From the NCBI GenBank assembly GCA_032718565.1, contig JAVGVS010000300.1:429524-493523 (forward strand): 64,000 nucleotides of DNA, in the 5' to 3' direction. The position numbers and the translations under genes were made by a program. Shown here piece by piece: positions 12,001 through 22,538 of this stretch. This stretch comes from Distichodus sexfasciatus. Its lineage: Eukaryota; Chordata; Actinopteri; Characiformes; Distichodontidae. How positions within the stretch are numbered: the first letter of the stretch is position 1; the number at the start of each line of letters is the position of its first letter. The notes under the pieces are model-generated. The model did no database searches. It was not told where the DNA came from and saw nothing but the letters and a program-made list of their open reading frames with translations.

Positions 12001-15000
12001 TTTTGAGTAGGTAGATATTGGATATTTATATGATGTGAAGCAGAACTGGATGAAATGCGATGTTTGAGAATTCTTCCTTTAATCTAGGTAAGTAGTTTGC
12101 AAGGATTTTTATAGCACAATGAAAAAAGAATTGTTGCAGTTTCGCACCAACCATTCAGAACAAACAGCTAGGCTGCTTGACCTTGGTTGGGCGGCGGGGA
12201 TCAAGGTTTTGTTTGGGAACAGCCAACTTGACGAGGACACGCAAATCTGTTTTTTTTTTTTTTTCTGGTGTGGCCATAGCTGTAGTAAAAAAGTGTAAAG
12301 GGGCAAAAGGCCAACTGTTTTCATTGAACTCTACTGGAAATCCTGCATTTTCTCAAACACTATTTCACCTCCTTCTGTACATTTTTGGTACAAAATATTA
12401 CAAAAGTACTTACAAAAGTGTTTTTGCAAGAATGTGTAAATATGTCTCTGGGGGAAGGACGATTGTGTCATTTGTACAGTCCGGCCTGTGATTACATTAC
12501 TAATTTACTTTGGTTGAATGGTAGTGAGTGAGTTAGAGAGTTGGCCTCCATGATCAGAGGGTCGTGGGTTCAAGTCCTGGACAGGTAAAGGTACCATTAA
12601 GGTACTCGTGAGCAAGGTACTGTCCCCAAGGACTGCTTGTCAGCTGCCCACTGCTCCTTCATGGATGGGTCAAAGGCAGAGGTCATGTTTTGTTGTGGTG
12701 CATTGTGTGCAGTGTTGCCTTCACCATGACACTCACGTACTTCGACATTCAGCCCCTCATAACCGGGAACAAAGGGTCTCCGCATCTTTGACTGAGAGAA
12801 GCTCACACTAATGCCAGTACTTTCCGTTTGTGAAACTATTCTTCTCTGACTTAAACAATCTTTGGAGTAGAAACTAAATAACACAGCGCTATTGTATTTG
12901 TTTCCCCAGTTCTGAAAGACCCAGATCGGAACCCCTACAGCCTGCTGGACAACACGGAGACGGACCAGACGGCCGACACGGACGCCAGCGAGTCTCACGT
13001 GAACACGAGCCGCCGCCGCCGCTCCCGCCGCAGGCGCACCGACGAGGACGCCACCGTGATCGACGGCATGAGCGAGTCTGATAACACCTCGCTTAGCGAG
13101 AACGGCATGGGTGAGTACAACACCACGCGTGATTATAGATCAGAGACGAACAGACCCCTCCATGAAGGGCGGGTGTGTATCAGGATTTGACTGATTATTG
13201 GCTGATGTTCAGCATTTTTATGTCCCCACTGAACATCTGATTTGTATGACATAACCAGTTTAGGCCAGCTGAAGGCACTGAAAGTTCAGCATGCTGATGC
13301 AAGATGTCTTAGGGATTTAACAAAAGAAATCTCAGAATTAAACTTGCACTAAAAGGGATTTTAGCTTAAAATTTTACATTTTGTTTCTCTCTCTCCTTGA
13401 TTAGTAATAATCAGAATCCGTATTGGCCCTGTTTTAGTTTTTAGATACAAGTCCAGATGATCATGTCACTTTACGCACTTTAAGGAAGAAACCGAGCCTG
13501 GAACTAGGGCTCGACTGATTTTGGGTCTGGCTGATTAGTGGCACCGATGTTTAGCAGTTTTATGGTTTCTGGAGTCATTTTTTTAAATCGATATGTAGAT
13601 AAAGTTGTGTAAAAATGCTTTATTTTTATCTCTGGTCCAACTGCTTAGTTCTAGTGAAATGTCCTGCTCTGATGTAATTTAAATCTGATTTGTTAGATCT
13701 CACAAATTTAATCTATCAATACTGATGGATGAAGAGAAGTTAGGAGTTTGGCACTTGATAAACATATGCTTACAGACATTTCAATTAAGCTGTGTGTAGA
13801 CGTATTTGTTGTTTAATGCCAGTTTTCATTTGAACAACCATGCTACTGTTTAAAATATCGGTTATCAGAAAAAAGTCAGTCGACCCCTCGTGTGTAAGCA
13901 GGTTTCAGGGTTAATCTCTATGTCAGCCGCTTATTAAAGTGGTTAGAATCGGTGAAGACCACTACTAAACTAGATCTGCTCATTTGAAACAATTAGATTA
14001 CGCACCAGAGGTGGTCTGGAGGCTGTAATGAAACACTAAAAAGTTTTTTAAAAAAAGATGAGCTCCTCAATACTGTACAAACTGCAGCTGCCTCAGTAAA
14101 AAGCTTCAGTTGAATAGTTTTCCAGCACTACTCTTGTTATAGCATGAATCTGAGAGAGGGCTTTACCCTGATGTTTGTAGATGACTCGGAGGCTAAACCT
14201 CAGCGGCGTAACCGCAGCCGCCGCCGCCGCTATCGCCCTCCCGAGGAGAGGCAGCCAGGTAACGAGTGAACAAGAATGTTGACCTGCATGGCTTTATTCT
14301 GCCTGGAGAGAACCCTAACCAAAAAACAAGTCAGCGTATCTCCAACTCTCACACTCACAGCCGTTGCACGGTGTCAGATAGTTAACGTTTTTATTTACAA
14401 AGAGAAATTGTGCACAGAGATGCTTGAGTGTTGCTAAACGGATGCAAGCTCAGTGAATGATGTTTGTGTCTTGAGAGCTCAAGTGATGTCACTGTTTTTG
14501 GATTAACAAACCTAACAGCTGTTTAACAGATTTTTATAATAGTCGTAGCAATATTTTTTACGTTGATTGATCTGTATGTATCAAGATGTAGAATTTCACA
14601 TTCCTGCTGCAGTTACTGATACATAGGGAGTGACCACTGTGGCTTAAATATTTTTACTCAGTCAGTATCAAGCTAAATGCAAATAGATCTCTCACATTTA
14701 CATTTTTAAAAAGCATATTCGTTTGGATGGTGATTAGTTGATGCAAACCACTTCTTTTGATGTGTGCAACCAGACATCAAAGCCGCATGTGAGTTTGACC
14801 GTCATCGTCCTAAAAAAATGATCAAGAGAAAGCAATCGCCCAGCAGTAGTCCTGTCATATACAGATAATTTAATTTGCGGAATGACAATTGATCTGTAGA
14901 TTGGTGAGATTTAAATAGGGATGTTTTATCTTTCCAGTTACGGTGGCTGATTACATATCACGTGCCGAGTCTGAAAGCAGGCAGAGAGCACCAAGAGATC

Positions 15001-15515
15001 TGAAGAAGAATAAAAAAGAAATGGTAGGTCTGAATTCTGAGGTTTGCAGTAACATGCAGCCCTCATGCACGTATAAACACAGTGTAAAAATACAACATGT
15101 CCAGGACAGATTTTAGCACAACAGAACTTCTAAGCAGAGGGTCGGGTTTTATGTCCTTTCTGGCTTAATCACCTCCTGTTCAGTATAATGTGATGTTACA
15201 ATATGTATGATCAATATTTTCATTTTGGATCAATGCTCTGGGCTTGTTGATGACTGAATCAGTGTATATTGATGTCATTACGCCCCTACTTTACAAATGA
15301 AGGGCTGCTGAGACTGATGTTGCTCCATCTCTCTCTCGGTTCAGGGTCAGGTGGAGAGCATAGCGGAGCACAGCACCTCTAACGTGGTGAGCAACGGCCC
15401 CAGTGCCAAACCTGACGAGGAAACAAAAGCAGCACGTGCTTCCACGGAGGCGGCCCCCAAAGCCAGGAGCCAGGCAGACGGGGATAAACCCGCCGTCGTC
15501 AACGGACTCTCCTAA
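2659..15515 (+). CDS. fxr1: FXR1, FMRP-family RNA-binding protein (17 coding exons)
   Basis: Coding exons: 2659-2709, 4151-4203, 4802-4895, 5147-5218, 5327-5475, 5746-5839, 5954-6070, 7612-7782, 8064-8142, 8225-8334, 8450-8536, 9393-9603, 10309-10518, 12910-13110, 14181-14258, 14938-15023, 15345-15515. They sum to 2034 nt, giving 677 residues plus TAA, and every junction is GT-AG and in frame. The start MEELTVEVRGSNGAYYK follows a good context (A at -3). Domains seen: tandem Tudor/Agenet (about 4-50 and 63-115); KH1 with GSHG loop at 235-238; KH2 with GKNG at 298-301; leucine-rich export signal around 364-375; arginine/glycine boxes at about 415-422 and 476-495; and R-rich C-terminal tracts. 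FXR1 binds mRNA and ribosomes and controls translation, especially in muscle and in mRNP granules. FXR1 fits better than FMR1 or FXR2 because of residues such as NNWQPERQVPF, NPYSLLDNTE and TVADYISRAES, and because DNAJC19 is the neighbour. No break is seen. Confidence 0.97.
6242..6424 (+). repeat. tRNA-derived SINE in fxr1 intron 7
   Basis: It has a tRNA-like head with an A-box-like TGGTTAAGATTCTGA and a good B box, GGTTCAAATCC, near 6295. The body ends in a tail resembling TGGATAAGAGTGTGTC...AAATGGCATAAATGTAAAT, a 3' end shared by several fish SINE and L2-type elements. Shorter pieces of the same tail occur at about 1450, 18490 (minus) and 55235. Confidence 0.7.
6613..7428. mobile_element. 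Non-autonomous hAT element with perfect 8-bp target duplication
   Basis: The element starts CAGAGGTGGAGGAAGTAC and ends ACATTCCACCACTG, imperfect inverted termini typical of Tol2-like hAT elements in fish. It is flanked on both sides by the identical 8-bp duplication GTCAACAG (6605-6612 and 7429-7436), the length expected for hAT insertions. Many subterminal copies of ACTTAAGTA-type motifs lie near both ends. The 816-bp body has no transposase ORF, so it must be mobilised in trans. It sits in fxr1 intron 7. Confidence 0.93.
8994..9029 (+). repeat. (TG)n(GA)n microsatellite in fxr1 intron 11
   Basis: An uninterrupted TG run is followed by a short GA run. The surrounding 8570-9390 of the intron shows nothing else recognisable. 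Confidence 0.9.
9880..10145. repeat. Decayed DNA-transposon remnant in fxr1 intron 12
   Basis: AT-rich sequence with TTCGATTAATGATTGGAAT and an end at CAGCAGCCCTA resembles fish elements that terminate in TAGGGCTGC. The other end and target duplication were not found. Confidence 0.35.
10660..11722. mobile_element. Probable DNA-transposon-derived repeat in fxr1 intron 13
   Basis: The left end (TAGAGACG, then GATCGGTATCGGTCC) and the reverse complement of the right end (TAGAGATGGGCCAATACC, then GTCCGATACCGATATT) form imperfect inverted termini rich in CCGATAC/GTATCGG. A segment inside (about 11145-11250) resembles part of the repeat at 17230-17290. No transposase is visible. Family unassigned. 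Confidence 0.5.
12515..12740 (+). repeat. tRNA-derived SINE copy (family A) in fxr1 intron 13
   Basis: It carries the tRNA-like head with GGGTTCAAGTCC as B box, then the body motifs AAGGTACC, GAGCAAGGTACTGTCCCC, CTGCCCACTGCTCCTTCA and GATGGGTCAAA. The same family recurs in this window at 17508, 38045, 38740 and 43252 (plus strand), and at 54500 and 61958 (minus strand). Confidence 0.8.
13507..13893. repeat. MITE-like element with AGGG(C/G)TCGACTGA termini
   Basis: The left end AGGGCTCGACTGATTTTGG pairs with the reverse complement of the right end, AGGGGTCGACTGACTTTTTT. The interior starts with a GATGTTTAGCAGTTTTATGG-like stretch. Related left ends occur at 13173 (TTTGACTGATTATTGGCTG) and 41232 (TTCGACTGATTATTGATG), so this is a small dispersed family. 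Confidence 0.55.
14181..14258 (+). other. fxr1 cassette exon 15 (muscle-type exon)
   Basis: This 78-nt exon keeps frame whether included or skipped: exon 14 ends with a single G, so inclusion gives DDSEAKPQRRNRSRRRRYR... and skipping joins G to TTACGGTG to give VTVADYIS. The encoded 26 residues match the 27-residue exon that mammals include in muscle isoforms of FXR1, with the same DDSE.KPQRRNRSRRRR core. It adds an arginine-rich patch next to the preceding RRRRSRRRR tract. Tissue-specific use is inferred from the family. Confidence 0.85.
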
Positions 15516-16440
15516 ACGCCACCGCCGGCCTGTTCTGATCTCTGGTTGTTTTTTTTTTTTTTTTTCCGAAGTCGTAACCTTTACATTTTTACAATAGTGC
15601 TTGTACAAGCTTGCCAAAGATAGACATACAGACTTCCAGATTCTCTACTGCACTTTGCCGTTCCTTCACCACGGAACAGGTAGGGAGGGTGGGAAGGGGT
15701 AACAAAACAAGTAAGACGAGCCCTGAAGAGAGAAAAAAAAAAAACTTTGTCGCACTGATATATGTAAGTACATGATCAGATGTTGTGCCTTCAGAGAGTA
15801 GTTTCACCGTTCAAGTGGCTGGCTAACAAAGAAACAAACATGACCTGATGGAATGATCCCAGGCATTCTGTTACTTGTTGAGGAGAGTTAGCTGCTTTTT
15901 GTTTTTTTTTTTATATGCAACCACTTCATTCATGGACGAGGGGTGAAATTAGAGAATGCAGTCTGGGGAAAAAAAGGATGTTTTGCACTGAATCGTAATT
16001 TCTTTTCCTTTAGAAATAGTTAGTCTGGAAACTGGTCTGTTTGCCTCGTTGGGTTTTTTAAATGGCGTACGAAACACTCCACTCGAGCGTCTCAAAGGTA
16101 GAATTTCTTCTGGGTCCCTACCTGTCGGCCTGTAACGACGATGACGGTGACTGTTTAGTTAAAAGGAGCCTTGTTTTGGTTTATTTATTTTAATATGTAC
16201 AGTATTTAAATGAAAAACAAAAAACAAAAGCAGTTACTCTTAACACTAAATCGGCTGCCTGAACGTATTTGCACGCAGGTGAAAATTTGGACTACTGAGA
16301 TCAACCTCCAGATTTTCTGTTCTCTGTAAAACTCTCTGTCTCTTTTTTAAATGATCGTTCTGGTTGTTTGATGTGCAATATGTTTTGTATGCAGGTAGTT
16401 CTTGAATAAAATTTTGATCTTCCAGCCAATCTTACACATC
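15516..16440 (+). other. fxr1 3' UTR and poly(A) signal
   Basis: About 0.9 kb of T-rich sequence follows the TAA. AATAAA at 16405-16410 is the likely poly(A) signal, with cleavage expected near 16425. Another AATAAA on the same strand at 16496-16501 would extend the transcript into the dnajc19 3' end. Confidence 0.8.
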
Positions 16441-16505
16441 AGTACAAGTCTAAAAACGGGACACTTTGAAACAAGACAAATGAAACTTAAGTTACAATAA
16501 ATGAC

Positions 16506-16511
16506 TTTAAT
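16506..16511 (-). other. dnajc19 poly(A) signal ATTAAA
   Basis: Read on the minus strand this is ATTAAA, 52 nt beyond the dnajc19 stop codon, the first plausible signal in the right position. It predicts a very short 3' UTR ending near 16480-16495. Confidence 0.55.
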
Positions 16512-16562
16512 GTTGACACGCACTCGTGAATCAGACAGGGCTCTTTCATTATGTATAATAAA

Positions 16563-19500
16563 TTATTTCTTGGCTTGTCCGTCAAGTAAATCTTTAGCTT
16601 CGTTTATTTTTGCTGCGACGTACGGCGAACCGCCTGCAAAAACAAAAGAAACGCACCATGGTTGTTTTTGTATTTCTCATGCAAGTTTGGCAATAAAGCT
16701 TGAACACGAAAGCAAAAAAGGGCTAAAATCAAACCTCGATCAGGATGATTTAAAATCATGAGTTTTCTGTGTGCTTCTCTAATCTTGTTTTTGTTTGCTG
16801 TGGGACTGCAAAACAGGAAAATACCATGAAATTGTGTACAAATTCCTGAAGAAAACTGCACGTTGCAACTCCACCAGTAGACGTACCTGACTCCCAGAAT
16901 GAGAGAAGCTTCCCTTTTCGTCATCTTGGGTTCAAAACCGCCTCTGTAGTAACCGCTTCCAAAAGCCTGCAACAGAAGCATGTGGATGAACCTCTCCGGA
17001 GACGCACTTTTCCAGAATGAGGTTTTAACATCTGAACAGGAGCAGAATGGCTTACAGTTCTGGGAAAGGCCTGGAGAGCCTGTTTCACTTGAGGCTCCAT
17101 TTGCTTCATGGCTCTTATGGCATAGCGACCTGTACAGAAGAGTCACAAGTTAATGTTTTCTTTAAACAAGATTCAAAACATTGTCATGATGCAATAAAAC
17201 CACTTCTAGTCTCTGCAACATGTCTACATATTCCCCTTTATTACAGACTAACCACAACAACCAGCATTCTACTCACAATAAAGCCAATTCCAGAATAAAC
17301 ACAATAAAATATCAATAAATGTGTGTATTGTGAGTAGGACGCTGGCTGTTATTTTTCAGCTCATTTTTGTCCGTAGAGACGGATTTGCTGAGAAGTGATT
17401 GTCATTGTGAATTGATGTCTGTATTTGACCATGGTCATAAGTAATTAGTGGTACCTTTGCCGGTCCGTGACTTGAACCAGCAGCCACCCTCTCATCACAT
17501 ATATATATGGGCAGTTGATAGCAAAACGGTTAGTGAGTTGCACCTGTGATCGGAGGTTTGCTGGTTTAAGTCATGGACAGGTAACGTTACCTCTGAGGTA
17601 CTCATGACCAAGCTACCAACCCCAAGCGCAACTGCTCTGGCGCTGCCCACTGCTTCCTCACGGATGGGTCAAATGCAGAGGTCACATTCTGTTGTGATGC
17701 ATAGTCCTGTGTTCATATACAGTATCTGTATAAAGCTGCCTTAGATGCCTGGATGACTGAGAAGCTACAGAAAAGTTTTTTTCCGTTTTGTGTCTTTGTA
17801 AAAAAAACCATACAAAATGGTGAGAGAACAAAATGTGACAAAAACCGCTTCTGACAAATTTGTACTTGATGTTTGTAACATCTCCCTACGCACCACCCAG
17901 AACAAAGCTGCGATATATTGTGTGTATTCTGTGTATTGCCCAGCCTTAGATTTCTGAGCTTTTACCAACCTGCGAATCCTGCTGCTGCCAGGGTGATGCC
18001 CACCGCCACCATGGTGCTAGCCTGAGCACAGGGGAGATAAACAATAAGCCTTGATTACTTCATTGCGTTAATGGAGAAGGGAATTGAGGTGATTTGCATA
18101 CACACCAGACATGACAGTTCTTTATGGGAAGATTTTACCTCATTAGCTCATTTAACGGATTCTACCTGAATCGGAAGTACTGTGCAGAAGTTGAGATAGG
18201 CCTAATTTCTTCATCTTTTCTACCAAATACACAGACTTAAAGATGATGTGTTGAAAGCACAAAAAATGGCCAAATGTAAAGATTTGAGCAACTTAATGGC
18301 CAAACCGTGATTGTGGCTAGACTTCTGGGTCAGAGCATCTCCAAAACTGCAGCAGCTCTAGTGTGATGCTCTACAGTGGTCAGGAACCTACCAAAAAATG
18401 GACCAAGGAAGGAAATCTGGAAAAGCAGCAGCAGGCTCATTGATGCACATGAGGAATGAAGGCTGGATTGTGCTGTTCGATTCAATTCAACATTTACATT
18501 TACAGCACTTAGCAGAAGCGCTTATCCACAGCAACTTCCATTTTGCCTAATTTCAGGGACTCCCTGAGAGCAACTTGGGCAACCACTAGACCACCAGCAC
18601 AAACACAATAGCTGCAGCAGCTAAATCTGCTGCAAAGTTAATACTGGTTCTGACAGAGAGGCATCAGAACACAATGCATCTCAGTTTGCTGCTTATGCTG
18701 CTGTGTAGAAGCACACCAACCCAATATCAGGTCATAATGTTATATCTGATCAGCACAGGTTTCTGTTTCTACAAATCACTGTAAAATAAATCAAAATCTC
18801 ACTGTACCTATTTTCTCCTATCAAGATATAAAGAAATGAGGCTGTGGTTCGAGACTACCACTGCATCACTGAGCTTATTAAACTCTTGCTGCAACTGGGT
18901 GTGAAGCGATGACAGATGAGAGAAGCGTTCCTACACTGGACCTTTATAGGAGCGCCGTCTTAAACACAAGCTGCCACAAGTACCACATGCACACATCTAT
19001 CTCATATCATGTGACGTCTGCTGCTCAGAGGAAGACAAAAAAGCCAGCTCTTTCAAATATCGAAATCTCACTGTGGCAAATGACAGCTAAAGCTTCTATT
19101 TTTTTCTTTTTTAAATGGATGTCATGCATATTGTTAAGTTTGGAACAATGTGTTTAAACAAGTAATTAAATATTGTTTCAAAGTGTTTAAATTAATTTTT
19201 CACTGTATTTTTACCTGCATAATTGCATGGTACTTCCAGCGGCGCAACGAGCAGGCAGCGGCTAAAAGCGCTCCAGAGAATTCAGTGTTTTTATACTGAT
19301 TCTCGTCCGTTTTTGTCTACTTTCCGTTTTGTTTGTGATCAAGTACGATGCGTATCACCTACAACAGACACACCCTGCTTGAAATTGGAAGAAAATGCAC
19401 AATTCCTCTGCCAAATCTGCCGTCGGAGACGCCACGGAGCCTGGGCGAGGCAACGAGGCGCAGCTGGCCAAAACGAAAGCGCTGTTCCCGGAAACAGAAG

Positions 19501-22479
19501 CGGGGCAAGCGTCAAGGCTTTAGCATGAGGCTAAAAGCTAACCCCGACCGGCACTTCCATCTGTCCTGCTCTCCAGCGTCCGCTCACTGGACAATAAAAT
19601 GGACTATCTGTGGCTCCAGCAATCAAGCCAGCGTGAGATGAAAGAACTGCTGCGCGTTTTATCTTCACGAGAGAAAGCGTGGCTGAGCAGCGACATCGCG
19701 GACTCGACTATCAGCTAAATGGGCTGGCATGCTGTCGGGCCGACAGAAGCCTCTTTGTCGGTAGAGCCACAGAAAGCGGTTTGTCGTCTACATTAACTCT
19801 GGTGCACGAACTCTGCTGAAGTGAGTCGCCACTGCTCACCACAGATAGTTTCCCGTGGTGCTAATCGTAGCCGTGTACCTGCGCCCTAGCACTAATGCTA
19901 ACCTGGCGCTAGCGAACTGTGCAGACTATGAACAAGCTCCAGACAGCACCCGGAGTTCTCATCATTGCGGCGACTTCAACCCTGTGAACCTGAAGTCAGT
20001 TCTCCCCAAATTCCATCATCATGTAGACTTTGCTTTCTGAGGGAGAACTGCCTGGATAAAGTTACACCATAGCGATGCGGTGGTGCCTACAAAGCAACAG
20101 TCGCCACCACGCCGGCTCTTCAGACCGCGCTACAGTGATGCTGCTGCCATACTCAACACTGCTGAAGCGCACAAGACCTGCCAGGAAGAGCATCAGAGTC
20201 TGGCCAGTGGAGCTGTCTCAGCACTCCAGGACTGCTTTGAGTGCGGACTGGAATGTTTTAAAGAGGCGGCTGACGTCGCTACGATGGCTGCATCAACCTG
20301 GGCGAGAGTTTGCAGAATCTGTGACACTACATCTCCAAGTGCATAGAGGATGTTACCGTCCTGAAGAACATCACCACTAGAGCCGAAGCCTGGTTCACAG
20401 CTTTGGAATGCGTGCGCTGCTGAGAGAGATGCTGCTTTCGGTCGAGGGTAAGCTGCCCTCAGAACAGCCAGGGCTAACCTCTCTCGCTCTATCCGTCAAG
20501 CAAAAGCGGCCTTAGCATAAAAAAGATCCAGAACCATTTCAGCGACACAAAAAGACTCGCCTTGAGCTATGGCAGGGCATCAGGCTGTCACCCAATACAA
20601 GCCAGCACCAAAGCAGCTGTGAGGGGGATGCCACACTCCCTGAGGAACTGAACAGGATTCTCATGCGGTTTGATGCACTGAACAACACGCCAGGCAGGCA
20701 AGCAACGCCTCCCATCATCGACCAGACCATCTCTCTGCCTGCAGCTGGCGTGAGAGAACCTTAGCCAAGAGTGCGACCCGCAGCTGCCAGTCAGACAACA
20801 TTCCAGGTCGTGTGCTGAGAGACTTCGCTGACCAGCTAGCGAGATGATTGTCCCAGCGTGCTTCAAGTCCACACCATCATCCCAGTGTAAAAAATCTTCA
20901 GTTCCTGCCTGGTGTTCTGACCGCGCTCTGACCCCCATCACCATGAAGTGCCTTGAGGGAGCTTGTCATGGCACAGGTGAAACAACCTCCCCCACTCACT
21001 GGACCCTCTGCGGTTTGCCCTGCTCGCGCAAACAGGTCGACTGAGGCCTTGGAGAAATATCACTGCACTTCACCTTTCATGTTAGATTTCTGTTCATGCA
21101 CTTTAGTTCAGCATTCCAACACCATCATCCCCCCAAAGACGCTGTGTCTGAAACTGAGCAAGCTGGGACTGAGCACCTCACTCTGTAACTAGTTCTGGAT
21201 TTCCTGTCAGAGACCTTAGTCCGTCCAGATCGGTGACAACGTTTCCAGCACCATCAGGCTGAGTGCCGGAGCTCCTCAGGGCTGCGTTCTCAGCCACTTT
21301 ATTCACACTCTGACTCACGACTGCACCGCCCTGCACAGCTCAAACCACATCATCAAATTCGCGATGACACTTGCGGCGTGGTGGGCTCATCAGCAACAAA
21401 TGGTCGGCGTGTAGAAGATGAGCTCAGCAGCTGGCTGCCTGGTGCAGTGAGAATAACCCTGTCGCTGAATGTGAGACAAAATAAAGGAAATGATCGTCGA
21501 CTTCAGGAGAACTCGCTCCACCCACACGCCACTCAGCATCCACGGTTCCACAGTTGAGACTGTAAAAAACACCAAGTTCCTGGGAGTTCATCTCAGGCAG
21601 TCTCACCTGGACCACCAACACTACCTCCATCACCAAAAAGGCCCGCAGCGTCTCCACTTCCTGAGACGGCTGAAGCGAGCCAACCTGCCCCCTCCCACCC
21701 TCGCATTTTACAGGGCATAGAGGCGTCCTGACCAGCTCGCCTCTGCCTGGATTCGATACAGCTGGTGCTGTTGCCGATATCAGAAGGCGGCTAAAAGAAT
21801 AAATCAAAGCAACTGGCAACATCATCAGACGTCTCTTCTGCGCTGCAGGACATCTTCTACAAGCTGCATCAGAAGGGCCTCCTGCATGCGTGCTCGACCC
21901 TCACACCCCTTCACACAGACTGTTCACCTCCTTCCATCTGGCAGAGCCTTTCGCAGCATCAGGTCTCGGTGATCCTCCGGGATGCGTGATAGCTTCTTCC
22001 CACAAGCCATCAGACTCTTGAACTCACTCCCTGCCATCACACTTCCCCCCCCACACACACCTGGACTGTGAAGAAACTGATTCTGTTGCACCACCGTCAC
22101 GTTGATGCACAATAACTACTGTTATGATACTGCACTGCTGCCACTTATTTGCACAAACATTATCACGCTGCTGTACAAATGTTTGCACATACACAGAACA
22201 TTGTACACATAAATAGCTGAATATAGTATCTGTCATATTATAACCTTCTACCTCGTGCACATCCAATGTAAAATGTCGGTTTGCACCTGTTTAAATGTTT
22301 GCATATTTGCATATACTGAATTTGTTAATACTTGAAAATAGTCGGATATAGTATCTGTCTATTATAACTCTACCTCTTGCACACTCCAGTGTAAATGTCA
22401 ATTTCAACCTGTTAAGAATACTGCATCTGACTTGACAAACATATTTTACCTCTATGTCTATTTCTAGCCTCTAATTATA

Positions 22480-22538
<59 letters not shown>

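Noticed and set aside
16604..17146. 180-codon minus frame as one uninterrupted protein
   Set aside because: It runs through dnajc19 introns; only pieces of it match exons 3-5 of the spliced gene.
20080..21720. Several small frames as possible genes
   Set aside because: They are broken pieces of one LINE; fragments match endonuclease and reverse transcriptase in order on the plus strand.
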